Positions 1 to 5,352 of a stretch of 5,352 nt of DNA are shown here, in pieces. The translations under genes and the position numbers were made by a program. Position 1 is the stretch's first letter. Every line of letters starts with the position of its first letter. The stretch comes from an uncultured Hungatella sp. (lineage in GTDB: Bacteria; Bacillota; Clostridia; Lachnospirales; Lachnospiraceae). Location: contig CAUEKH010000206.1 of the NCBI GenBank assembly GCA_959018155.1, positions 1-5,352 on the forward strand, read 5' to 3'. A model generated the notes under the pieces. That model did not search any database. It was not told the origin of the DNA and saw only the letters and a list, made by a program, of their open reading frames with translations.

Positions 1-1
1 C

Positions 2-895
2 AGAGGCGGTAAGAACAGGCTGGAGGAACTGCTGGGTCAGGCAAGACATCAGAACCGTACCGTGACAGTCTGCATGTATGATGTCAACTCTCTGAAGAAT
101 GTCAATGATACGTATGGCCACAGGGAAGGCGATAACTTATTAAAAACGATTGCCAAAACAGTGGCCGGCGTCTTAGAGGGGGATGAGTTTGCCTGCAGGC
201 TGAGCGGGGATGAGTTCCTGATCGTCTTTACGGATAAGACAGAGAAAGCTTCCGCGGAAAAACTCAGTCTTGTGAAAGAACGGCTGGAGGAGGTCCGCAG
301 GCAGGATCGGGTTCCGTATGAACTGAGTTTCTGCGCCGGCCTTTTAGAACTGCCGCCGGATCACACCTTAAGTGTGGCCGGGATCCTCCGTGAGGTGGAC
401 GAGCGCATGTATGAGAAAAAGCGGCTTTACCACATGAGACTTGGAAAGGGGCAGGCCGGTTCTGACGAGATAAACCAGTGGCGTCTCCTGAAGCCGGAGG
501 CATTTGATTATGACCAGCAGTATCTCTATGATGCTCTGGTGGAGAGCACGGATGAGTATTTATACGTCTGCGATATAGCCACCAATACCTTCCGCTACAG
601 CCGGAAGCTGGTGGAGGAGTTCGCCCTTCCCGGGGAAGTGATTCAGAATGCGCCGGACATCTGGCGTTCCATCATCCATCCGGCTGACTGGGAGAAGTTC
701 TGGCTGGCCAATCAGGCGGTGGTTGACGGGAAGTCCGGCAATCATAATGTGGAGTATCGGGCAAGAAACAGGAATGGGGAATGGATTAAGCTGAGCTGCC
801 GGGGCCATGTGGCGAAGAATGCCGCCGGCGACCCCAGGGTATTTGCCGGTTTTATCCGTAATCTCGGGCCGTGGAAGCCGGAGTGGAGCGAATAG
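2..895 (+). CDS. GGDEF-PAS signalling protein, probable diguanylate cyclase (5' end outside window)
   Basis: The reading frame is open from the left edge, giving 297 visible residues; the true start lies upstream. The first part is a GGDEF domain lacking only its N-terminal edge. It shows the metal and substrate motif YDVNSLKNVNDTYGH (about 77-121) and the active-site signature SGDEF (203-217), a common functional variant of GGDEF. The protein probably makes cyclic di-GMP from two GTP. The inhibitory I-site RxxD expected just upstream of the signature reads EGDE, so classical product inhibition is probably absent. After a linker, a PAS domain of the PAS_3 type spans roughly 520-868 (DEYLYVCDI, IHPADWEKF, EYRARNRNGEWI, FAGFIRNLG). 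The protein then stops with a short tail, WKPEWSE. PAS usually precedes a catalytic domain, so a terminal PAS is somewhat odd; a fuller domain series may lie upstream. A hairpin follows within 20 bases, so this looks like a genuine gene end. There is no visible link to the amino acid genes. Confidence 0.9.
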   Translation, partial: RGGKNRLEELLGQARHQNRTVTVCMYDVNSLKNVNDTYGHREGDNLLKTIAKTVAGVLEGDEFACRLSGDEFLIVFTDKTEKASAEKLSLVKERLEEVRRQDRVPYELSFCAGLLELPPDHTLSVAGILREVDERMYEKKRLYHMRLGKGQAGSDEINQWRLLKPEAFDYDQQYLYDALVESTDEYLYVCDIATNTFRYSRKLVEEFALPGEVIQNAPDIWRSIIHPADWEKFWLANQAVVDGKSGNHNVEYRARNRNGEWIKLSCRGHVAKNAAGDPRVFAGFIRNLGPWKPEWSE

Positions 896-911
896 AAAAA
901 CTGTTTTCAGA

Positions 912-939
912 GGCAGTCCGCAAAAAAAAGTGGACTGCC
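912..939 (+). terminator. Probable intrinsic terminator of the GGDEF-PAS gene
   Basis: A 10-bp stem (GGCAGTCCGC at 912-921 with GTGGACTGCC at 930-939, one G-U pair) closes a loop of eight A residues, 17 bases after the stop codon. The following stretch, CTGTCTTAAATT, is only moderately T-rich, so termination may be incomplete. Confidence 0.6.
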
Positions 940-1026
940 CTGTCTTAAATTAGGGGAGTACCGGCTTTCTGCTTCGGTACAGGAAACTGACGCAATGCAA
1001 AAATATGGAAATCAGGAGGCGGTTTT

Positions 1027-1548
1027 ATGAAGGAGACATTGAAGGACTTAAAAGAGAGAAGAAGTGTGCGCGCCTATACGGCAAAACCGGTGGCGGAAGA
1101 GGATTTAAAGGCGATTTTAGAGGCGGGCGCCTATGCCCCTTCCGGTATGGGAAGACAGCCTGTCATGATGGTAGCGGTGGAGGATCGGAAGCTGCGCGAC
1201 CGGCTTTCAGCCATGAATGCCGCGGTGATGGGATCCGACTCTGACCCGTTTTACGGCGCGCCGGTGGTTATCGTGGTTCTGGCGGACAGAAGCGTTCCGA
1301 CGTACCTCTATGACGGCTCTCTTGTGATGGGGAATCTTTTAAACGCGGCGTATGCTGTCGGCGTGGATTCCTGCTGGATTCACCGGGCCAAAGAGGTGTT
1401 TGACAGCGAGGAAGGAAAGAAGCTGTTAAAGGAATGGGGGATAGAGGGCGATTACGAGGGAATCGGCCACTGCATTCTGGGACACAGAAGCGGAGAACTT
1501 CCGCCGGCGAAGCCGAGAAAAGAGGGAAATATCATCCGCATCCGATAA
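1027..1548 (+). CDS. Nitroreductase-family FMN-dependent oxidoreductase
   Basis: This 173-residue protein has the nitroreductase-like fold, whose members use FMN and NAD(P)H to reduce nitro compounds, quinones or flavins; the physiological substrate cannot be read from the sequence. Family signatures are the N-terminal phosphate-binding RRSVRAY (residues 11-17), the APSGMGRQP segment (37-45) equivalent to the APSA/SxxNxQPW region, the central hydrophobic strand APVVIVVLAD (78-87), the helix DGSLVMGNLLNAAYAVGVDSCW (96-117, residues given as a range of landmarks) and the C-terminal IGHCILGH (146-153). The length matches short single-domain family members, which act as homodimers in the cytoplasm. 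The ATG at 1027 has a perfect AGGAGG 7 bases upstream (1014-1019). No convincing promoter was found in the 130 bases before it. It stands between a terminator-like hairpin and the ilvN promoter and is probably expressed alone, with possible read-through into ilvN. Family assignment is firm; specific function is unknown. Confidence 0.88.
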   Translation: MKETLKDLKERRSVRAYTAKPVAEEDLKAILEAGAYAPSGMGRQPVMMVAVEDRKLRDRLSAMNAAVMGSDSDPFYGAPVVIVVLADRSVPTYLYDGSLVMGNLLNAAYAVGVDSCWIHRAKEVFDSEEGKKLLKEWGIEGDYEGIGHCILGHRSGELPPAKPRKEGNIIRIR

Positions 1549-1587
1549 GGAAACTGGCTGTCATTGACAGACCGGGAAAGAATAACC

Positions 1588-1602
1588 ATAACTTAAAGTT
1601 AT
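1588..1602 (+). promoter_or_regulatory. Candidate LysR-type recognition site upstream of ilvN
   Basis: ATAACTTAAAGTTAT is a palindrome with 7-bp arms around one central base and fits the LysR-type T-N11-A pattern. Its centre (1595) is 65 bases before the predicted ilvN start of transcription (about 1660), the usual place of a LysR-type recognition site. A related 15-mer, ATAACTGAGTATTAT (11 of 15 identical), lies at exactly the same distance from the leuC -10. The binding protein is inferred to be the LysR-type regulator encoded at 3447-4373. Confidence 0.6.
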
Positions 1603-1609
1603 CATACAC

Positions 1610-1626
1610 ATTACTTTTATGTAGTT
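1610..1626 (+). promoter_or_regulatory. Candidate LysR-type activation site of ilvN, shared with leuC
   Basis: ATTACTTTTATGTAGTT matches ATTCATATTATGTATTT upstream of leuC (4454-4470) at 13 of 17 positions, including the uninterrupted TTATGTA. Both blocks begin 22 bases after the start of the respective ATAACT box. The block ends at the edge of the ilvN -35 hexamer, where LysR-type activation half-sites normally lie. The assignment is by comparison within the window only. Confidence 0.45.
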
Positions 1627-1653
1627 GACAAATAGAAGTAAGGTTGCTATCAT
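1625..1653 (+). promoter_or_regulatory. Sigma-A type promoter of ilvN(-ilvC)
   Basis: A perfect TTGACA (-35, 1625-1630) is separated by 17 bases from TATCAT (-10, 1648-1653), which is preceded by TGC, giving an extended -10. Transcription should start near 1660, leaving a leader of only about 26 bases before ilvN. That is too short for a T-box or peptide attenuator on this transcript. Confidence 0.75.
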
Positions 1654-1685
1654 TAAAATCACTATACAAAAAGGCGGGGATAGGA

Positions 1686-2186
1686 ATGGAGAGAATCGTA
1701 TTATCGTTGCTGGTTGACAATACTTCCGGTGTTTTGAGCCGGGTGGCCGGGCTGTTCAGCCGGCGTGGCTATAACATTGAGAGTCTTACCGTAGGTGTCA
1801 CCGCGGATGAGAGATATTCCAGAATGACGGTGGTATCCATTGGTGATCAGGAGATTTTGGATCAGATAGAGAAGCAGCTTCGCAAGCTGGAGGATGTTCG
1901 CGATATCAAGGAATTGAAACCGGGCCGCTCTGTATACAGGGAACTGATTCTTGTAAAGGTTAAGGCCAATGCCAGCGAGCGTCAGGCGGTCAGCGCCATT
2001 GCGGATATTTTCCGCGCCACGATCGTCGATGTGGGGAAGGATTCCCTGACTGTCATGCTGACAGGCGATCAGTCCAAACTCGATGCGCTGATTAACTTAC
2101 TGGAGGATTATGAGATACTGGAACTTGCAAGAACGGGACTTACCGGTCTTTCCAGAGGTTCCGATGATGTCCGTTATTTACCGTAA
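1686..2186 (+). CDS. ilvN: Acetolactate synthase regulatory (small) subunit
   Basis: This 166-residue protein is the regulatory subunit of acetohydroxyacid synthase, which condenses two pyruvates to acetolactate (valine, leucine) or pyruvate with 2-oxobutyrate (isoleucine). The subunit activates the catalytic IlvB and confers feedback inhibition by valine. An N-terminal ACT domain (about residues 2-77) carries DNTSGVLSRVAGLFSRRGYN followed by IESLTVG. N12, G15 and N30 align with E. coli IlvH N11, G14 and N29 of the valine-binding region, so feedback sensitivity is probably intact. The C-terminal domain (about 82-160) includes RELILVKV and the ending ELARTGLTGLSRG. Length is close to E. coli IlvH (163). 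The ATG at 1686 is chosen because the protein then begins MERIVLSLLVDN like the family and has AAGGCGGGG upstream; a TTG at 1644 in frame would overlap the promoter. ilvC follows after 123 bases on the same strand. No ilvB is adjacent, so the catalytic subunit must be encoded elsewhere. ilvN and ilvH naming overlaps in Firmicutes. Confidence 0.95.
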   Translation: MERIVLSLLVDNTSGVLSRVAGLFSRRGYNIESLTVGVTADERYSRMTVVSIGDQEILDQIEKQLRKLEDVRDIKELKPGRSVYRELILVKVKANASERQAVSAIADIFRATIVDVGKDSLTVMLTGDQSKLDALINLLEDYEILELARTGLTGLSRGSDDVRYLP

Positions 2187-2251
2187 CCACGGGGATAAGG
2201 CATTGAAATCACGTTAGCTAGAGGCACTGCCAGAGGCGGACAAGAGAGTCG

Positions 2252-2280
2252 TCGGCAACGTTCCTTTAACACAATATAAA
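2252..2280 (+). promoter_or_regulatory. Weak candidate internal promoter for ilvC
   Basis: In the 123-base ilvN-ilvC gap, TCGGCA (4 of 6 to consensus) lies 17 bases before TATAAA (2275-2280), predicting a start near 2287 and a leader of about 23 bases. The first half of the gap is GC-richer and can form a bulged stem (ACGTT at 2211 with AACGT at 2257, extended by GCT with GGC). The last 40 bases are AT-rich and lead into a strong AGGAGG. This is weak evidence for extra ilvC transcription. Confidence 0.25.
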
Positions 2281-2306
2281 TGAATACATATATGAGGAGG
2301 AAATAA

Positions 2307-3320
<1,014 letters not shown>

Positions 3321-3352
3321 GCTGCAGGACGGAAGATGCGGTTTATTACATA

Positions 3353-3398
3353 ACAGCAGGGAGCGCGGATTTCAGACGAAATTCGCGCTCCCTGCTGT
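3353..3398. terminator. 21-bp hairpin between convergent ilvC and the LysR-type gene, probable bidirectional terminator
   Basis: Arms 3353-3373 and 3378-3398 pair along 21 bp with a single G-T mismatch-wobble around the tetraloop AGAC. The outer 15 bp (ACAGCAGGGAGCGCG) are perfect and GC-rich. It starts 32 bases after the ilvC stop and ends 48 bases from the stop of the opposing regulator gene. On the plus strand it is followed by GTGGGTTGATG, not a U-tract; on the minus strand by TTATGTAATAA, which is moderately T-rich. It may therefore terminate the regulator transcript better than ilvC, or act mainly as a 3' stabilising structure for the ilvC message. Confidence 0.65.
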
Positions 3399-3446
3399 GT
3401 GGGTTGATGAAGTCGATACAGGCACAGGGTATCGAGATTCATTCTC

Positions 3447-4373
3447 TTATGGCAAAACGATGGCAGAGGAGTCGTCTGCCGCTCCGGGACCAGTCTGGCA
3501 GAAGGAGAGGAAATCCTCCAGCGCCCGGGAGGTGGCGCCCGGGTTATAGGCAAAGCCGATGGTGCGCTTTTTGATGGGCGTCTTCATGGGAACGCGCACG
3601 AGACTTCCGTTGTCCAGTTCCTCCTGGACGAACTCCCGGATGACGCAGCCGATCCCGAGGCCGATCTTTGCAAATTCGATGAGAAGGTCCATGGTGGTGA
3701 CCTCCAGCACCTGATTGGGAATCAGCTGATGTTCACTCAAGTACTCGTCAATGTACTTGCGCGTCATATTGTTGCGGTCCAGGAGAATGATGTTGCCGGT
3801 CTGGAAGATATCGGTATTCTGCCCCTCCCGCAGATATAAGTTGTCCAGATAGGCCTTTGTGGACACAAAGATATCCTGAATATCCATGACCGGCTGGAAA
3901 ATGAGCGGCTTCCTTCCGGAGGGCTCCGCAATCAGCCCCAGATCGATGTGCTGTTGTTCCAGCATGGCGATGGTGTGGGTGGTGGACTGGCTTTCGATGG
4001 TGATTTTCACGTGAGGATACTTCTCGATAAATCCCTTCAGGCAGGGAAGCAGCACGTATTTGCAGAGCGTATTGCTGACTCCGATTCTCAGATGGCCGAT
4101 ATTGAAGTCCTTGATGCGCTTTAATTCATTTTCCCCGCGGGTCAGGGCCTCAAAAGCTGACTCGGTATGATGGAAGAGGAGTTCGCCCTCCTCCGTCAGC
4201 TGGACGCCTCTGGAATTCCGGGTAAAAAGGGCCACTCCCAGACTGTCCTCCAGCTTGCTGATCGATTTGCTGATGGCGGGCTGGCTGATGTAGAGTTCTT
4301 TGGCAGCCTTCGAGATGTTGCCCGTGCGGGCCACCTCATAAAAGATCTTATATTGGGATAGATTCTGCTCCAT
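3447..4373 (-). CDS. LysR-type transcriptional regulator, divergent from leuC
   Basis: This 308-residue protein has the LysR-type arrangement. The winged helix-turn-helix (residues about 5-64) shows FYEVARTGNISKAAKELYIS followed by QPAISKSISKLEDSLGVALF, then TRNSRGVQLTEEG; the recognition helix is around 31-42. A linker helix (65-90) leads to an effector-binding domain (about 92-294) starting GHLRIGVSNTLCKYVLLP and including IDLGLIAE and IGLGIGCVIREFV. The last 15 residues, rich in small residues, go beyond the usual end. The ATG at 4373 is preceded by AAGAGG 7 bases upstream. Position back-to-back with leuC, and boxes matching the LysR-type pattern before leuC and ilvN, suggest that it controls branched-chain amino acid genes and its own promoter. 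The effector is not visible; a leucine-pathway intermediate would be a natural guess. It resembles E. coli IlvY in role, but orthology is not claimed. Confidence 0.93.
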   Translation of the reverse strand: MEQNLSQYKIFYEVARTGNISKAAKELYISQPAISKSISKLEDSLGVALFTRNSRGVQLTEEGELLFHHTESAFEALTRGENELKRIKDFNIGHLRIGVSNTLCKYVLLPCLKGFIEKYPHVKITIESQSTTHTIAMLEQQHIDLGLIAEPSGRKPLIFQPVMDIQDIFVSTKAYLDNLYLREGQNTDIFQTGNIILLDRNNMTRKYIDEYLSEHQLIPNQVLEVTTMDLLIEFAKIGLGIGCVIREFVQEELDNGSLVRVPMKTPIKKRTIGFAYNPGATSRALEDFLSFCQTGPGAADDSSAIVLP

Positions 4374-4399
4374 GTGGGTACCTCTTTTCTGATAAAACC

Positions 4400-4429
4400 G
4401 TTACAAATCTCCCCGTTGCGGGCTGTAAC
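4400..4429 (-). promoter_or_regulatory. Stem-loop in the leader of the LysR-type gene
   Basis: Read on the minus strand, GTTACA (4429-4424) pairs with TGTAAC (4405-4400) and encloses a second short stem, CCCG with CGGG, around the loop CAA. The structure is followed by GGTTTTATC and lies between the predicted transcription starts and the ribosome binding site. It could be a weak attenuator or a message-stabilising element; alternatively the GTTACA/TGTAAC arms may be a DNA operator. The stem is interrupted and only modest. Confidence 0.3.
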
Positions 4430-4431
4430 AT

Positions 4432-4446
4432 ATAACTGAGTATTAT
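4432..4446 (+). promoter_or_regulatory. Candidate LysR-type recognition site between the regulator and leuC
   Basis: ATAACTGAGTATTAT fits T-N11-A, keeps the outer arms ATAA and TTAT, and matches the ilvN box at 11 of 15 bases. It begins 60 bases before the leuC -10 (4492), precisely as the ilvN box does before its own -10, so its centre is at about -65 from the predicted leuC start near 4504. It lies just inside the predicted regulator transcript, where binding would repress the regulator's own gene. Confidence 0.6.
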
Positions 4447-4453
4447 AGTAAGT

Positions 4454-4470
4454 ATTCATATTATGTATTT
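4454..4470 (+). promoter_or_regulatory. Candidate LysR-type activation site of leuC
   Basis: ATTCATATTATGTATTT shares 13 of 17 bases, including TTATGTA, with 1610-1626 in front of ilvN, at the same distance from the upstream box and from the -10. It abuts the poor -35 region of leuC, as expected where an activator replaces -35 contacts. It also covers the predicted regulator start near 4466. Confidence 0.45.
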
Positions 4471-4497
4471 CTATTATATCAATAAGTATGCTAAAAT
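4469..4497 (+). promoter_or_regulatory. Promoter of leuC, extended -10 with poor -35
   Basis: TGC-TAAAAT (4489-4497) is a good extended -10. At 17-base spacing the -35 position reads TTCTAT, a poor match to TTGACA, which suggests dependence on an activator. The predicted start is near 4504, giving a leader of about 37 bases to leuC, with no room for a T-box. Confidence 0.6.
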
Positions 4498-4502
4498 GTA
4501 AA
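4473..4502 (-). promoter_or_regulatory. Promoter of the LysR-type gene, overlapping the leuC promoter
   Basis: On the minus strand TTTACA (4502-4497, 5 of 6 to consensus) is followed after 18 bases by TATAAT (4478-4473) with TG one base upstream, forming a perfect extended -10. Its -35 overlaps the leuC -10 and its -10 overlaps the leuC -35, so the two promoters should compete. A second minus-strand TATAAT (4447-4442) lacks a good -35 and overlaps the recognition box. Confidence 0.55.
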
Positions 4503-4540
4503 GCAGAAAATGTGAACCGTATTGAAGGAGGATATAGATT

Positions 4541-5352
4541 ATGGGAATGACAATGACCCAGAAGATTCTGGCAGCCCATGCAGGGCTTGATGAAGTAAAA
4601 GCGGGCCAGTTGATTGAGGCGGATTTGGATCTGGTATTGGGAAATGATATCACATCTCCGGTTGCGATCCATGAGATGAAGAAATTTGACAATCAGACGG
4701 TGTTTGACAAGGATAAGATTGCCCTCGTCATGGACCATTTTATCCCGAATAAGGATATCAAATCAGCAGAAAACTGTAAATGCTGCCGCGATTTTGCCCG
4801 CAGCAACGAGATTACCAACTATTTTGATGTGGGGGAAATGGGAATCGAGCACGCGCTTCTTCCGGAAAAAGGCCTTGTCGTGGCCGGGGATGCGGTGATT
4901 GGCGCGGACTCCCATACGTGTACGTACGGGGCGCTGGGAGCATTTTCCACAGGTGTCGGAAGTACGGATATGGCGGCCGGCATGGTCACTGGTAAGGCAT
5001 GGTTTAAGGTGCCATCCGCACTGAAATTCGAACTGGTTGGAAAGCCATCCGGCTGGGTCAGCGGAAAAGACGTGATTTTACATATTATTGGCATGATCGG
5101 GGTTGACGGGGCCCTCTATAAATCCATGGAATTTACCGGGGAAGGGATCCAGTACCTCTCCATGGATGACAGATTTACCATCTGCAATATGGCCATCGAG
5201 GCCGGCGGAAAGAACGGAATTTTCCCGGTTGATGAACTGGCCGTGCAGTATATGAAGGAGCATTCTTCCCGTGATTACAAGGTTTATGAGGCAGATGAAG
5301 ACGCGGAGTATGAGGAAGTTTATACCATCGACTTATCCGAACTGAAACCGAC
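4541..5352 (+). CDS. leuC: 3-isopropylmalate dehydratase large subunit (3' end outside window)
   Basis: 270 complete codons are visible and the frame is still open at the right edge; family members of this type are about 420 residues. With LeuD, the enzyme isomerises 2-isopropylmalate to 3-isopropylmalate through dehydration and rehydration on a 4Fe-4S cluster, in the leucine branch. The N-terminus [15 protein letters not shown], the segment [14 protein letters not shown] (64-77) and [20 protein letters not shown] (121-140) are diagnostic; C127 in DSHTC is the first cluster ligand. The remaining two ligands are beyond the window. A C-K-C-C cluster at residues 79-82 is an extra local feature of unknown meaning. 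The ATG at 4541 has AAGGAGG 9 bases upstream. leuD and perhaps leuB would be expected downstream. Homoaconitase-type relatives share this fold, but the divergent regulator and the nearby ilv genes favour LeuC. Confidence 0.94.
   Translation, partial: MGMTMTQKILAAHAGLDEVKAGQLIEADLDLVLGNDITSPVAIHEMKKFDNQTVFDKDKIALVMDHFIPNKDIKSAENCKCCRDFARSNEITNYFDVGEMGIEHALLPEKGLVVAGDAVIGADSHTCTYGALGAFSTGVGSTDMAAGMVTGKAWFKVPSALKFELVGKPSGWVSGKDVILHIIGMIGVDGALYKSMEFTGEGIQYLSMDDRFTICNMAIEAGGKNGIFPVDELAVQYMKEHSSRDYKVYEADEDAEYEEVYTIDLSELKP

Noticed and set aside
868..946. Continuation of the GGDEF-PAS protein in the +1 frame (VEAGVERIEKLFSEAV...)
   Set aside because: Only about 26 codons before a stop, running through the terminator hairpin; it matches no domain, so a frameshift is not supported.
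958..980. Inverted repeat GTACCG ... CGGTAC upstream of the nitroreductase gene
   Set aside because: Six-base arms around an 11-base loop are expected by chance, and no promoter was found beside it.
1558..1570. Palindrome CTGTCATTGACAG after the nitroreductase gene, containing a TTGACA
   Set aside because: As a hairpin it has only 5 bp and no T-tract. As a -35 it pairs only with a poor CATAAC 17 bases on. It is not shared with leuC.
1644..1685. TTG-initiated N-terminal extension of IlvN
   Set aside because: It would begin inside the promoter spacer and -10 region, lacks a properly spaced ribosome binding site, and the family starts at the MERIVLS methionine.
3342..3352. TTATTACATAA (minus strand TTATGTAATAA) resembling the shared TTATGTA block
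   Set aside because: It lies after ilvC with no promoter or partner box nearby and is best read as the T-rich side of the hairpin.
4196..4738. Open frame of 180 codons on the minus strand across the leuC start and the regulator N-terminus
   Set aside because: It is a frame shadow: it overlaps leuC and the regulator coding sequence in another frame, crosses their promoters and shows no family resemblance.

Overview
The window looks like chromosome of an anaerobic Firmicute of the Lachnospiraceae (Clostridium cluster XIVa) type. This is inferred from moderate GC, strong AGGAGG ribosome binding sites, AT-rich sigma-A-like promoters and the character of the proteins; the species cannot be fixed from the sequence alone. 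Nothing suggests a mobile element, CRISPR array, rRNA or tRNA.

Layout: (1) The 3' part of a signalling gene encoding a GGDEF (diguanylate cyclase) domain followed by a PAS domain enters from the left edge and ends at a hairpin. (2) A small nitroreductase-family flavoprotein gene follows. (3) ilvN (acetolactate synthase regulatory subunit) and ilvC (ketol-acid reductoisomerase) lie in the same direction behind a strong promoter, without ilvB nearby. (4) A 21-bp hairpin separates ilvC from a convergent LysR-type regulator gene on the minus strand. (5) Divergent from the regulator, leuC (3-isopropylmalate dehydratase large subunit) runs off the right edge. No gene-free stretch exceeds 300 bases.

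How the genes work together: IlvN tunes the first common step of branched-chain amino acid synthesis, IlvC carries out the second, and LeuC acts in the leucine branch. The divergently placed LysR-type protein is the obvious candidate regulator. The most notable result is that the ilvN and leuC promoters share an ungapped architecture: an ATAACT-N5-TTAT box (LysR-type T-N11-A pattern) starting exactly 60 bp before the -10 hexamer, a second shared block (13 of 17 bases identical) at the same offset, and a TGC-extended -10. In both cases the upstream box centres at about -65 from the predicted transcription start, the classical position of a LysR-type recognition site. I infer a local LysR-type branched-chain amino acid regulon in which one regulator controls leuC, ilvN(-ilvC) and its own gene. 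No T-box signature was seen in front of these genes, although T-boxes commonly control such genes in Firmicutes.
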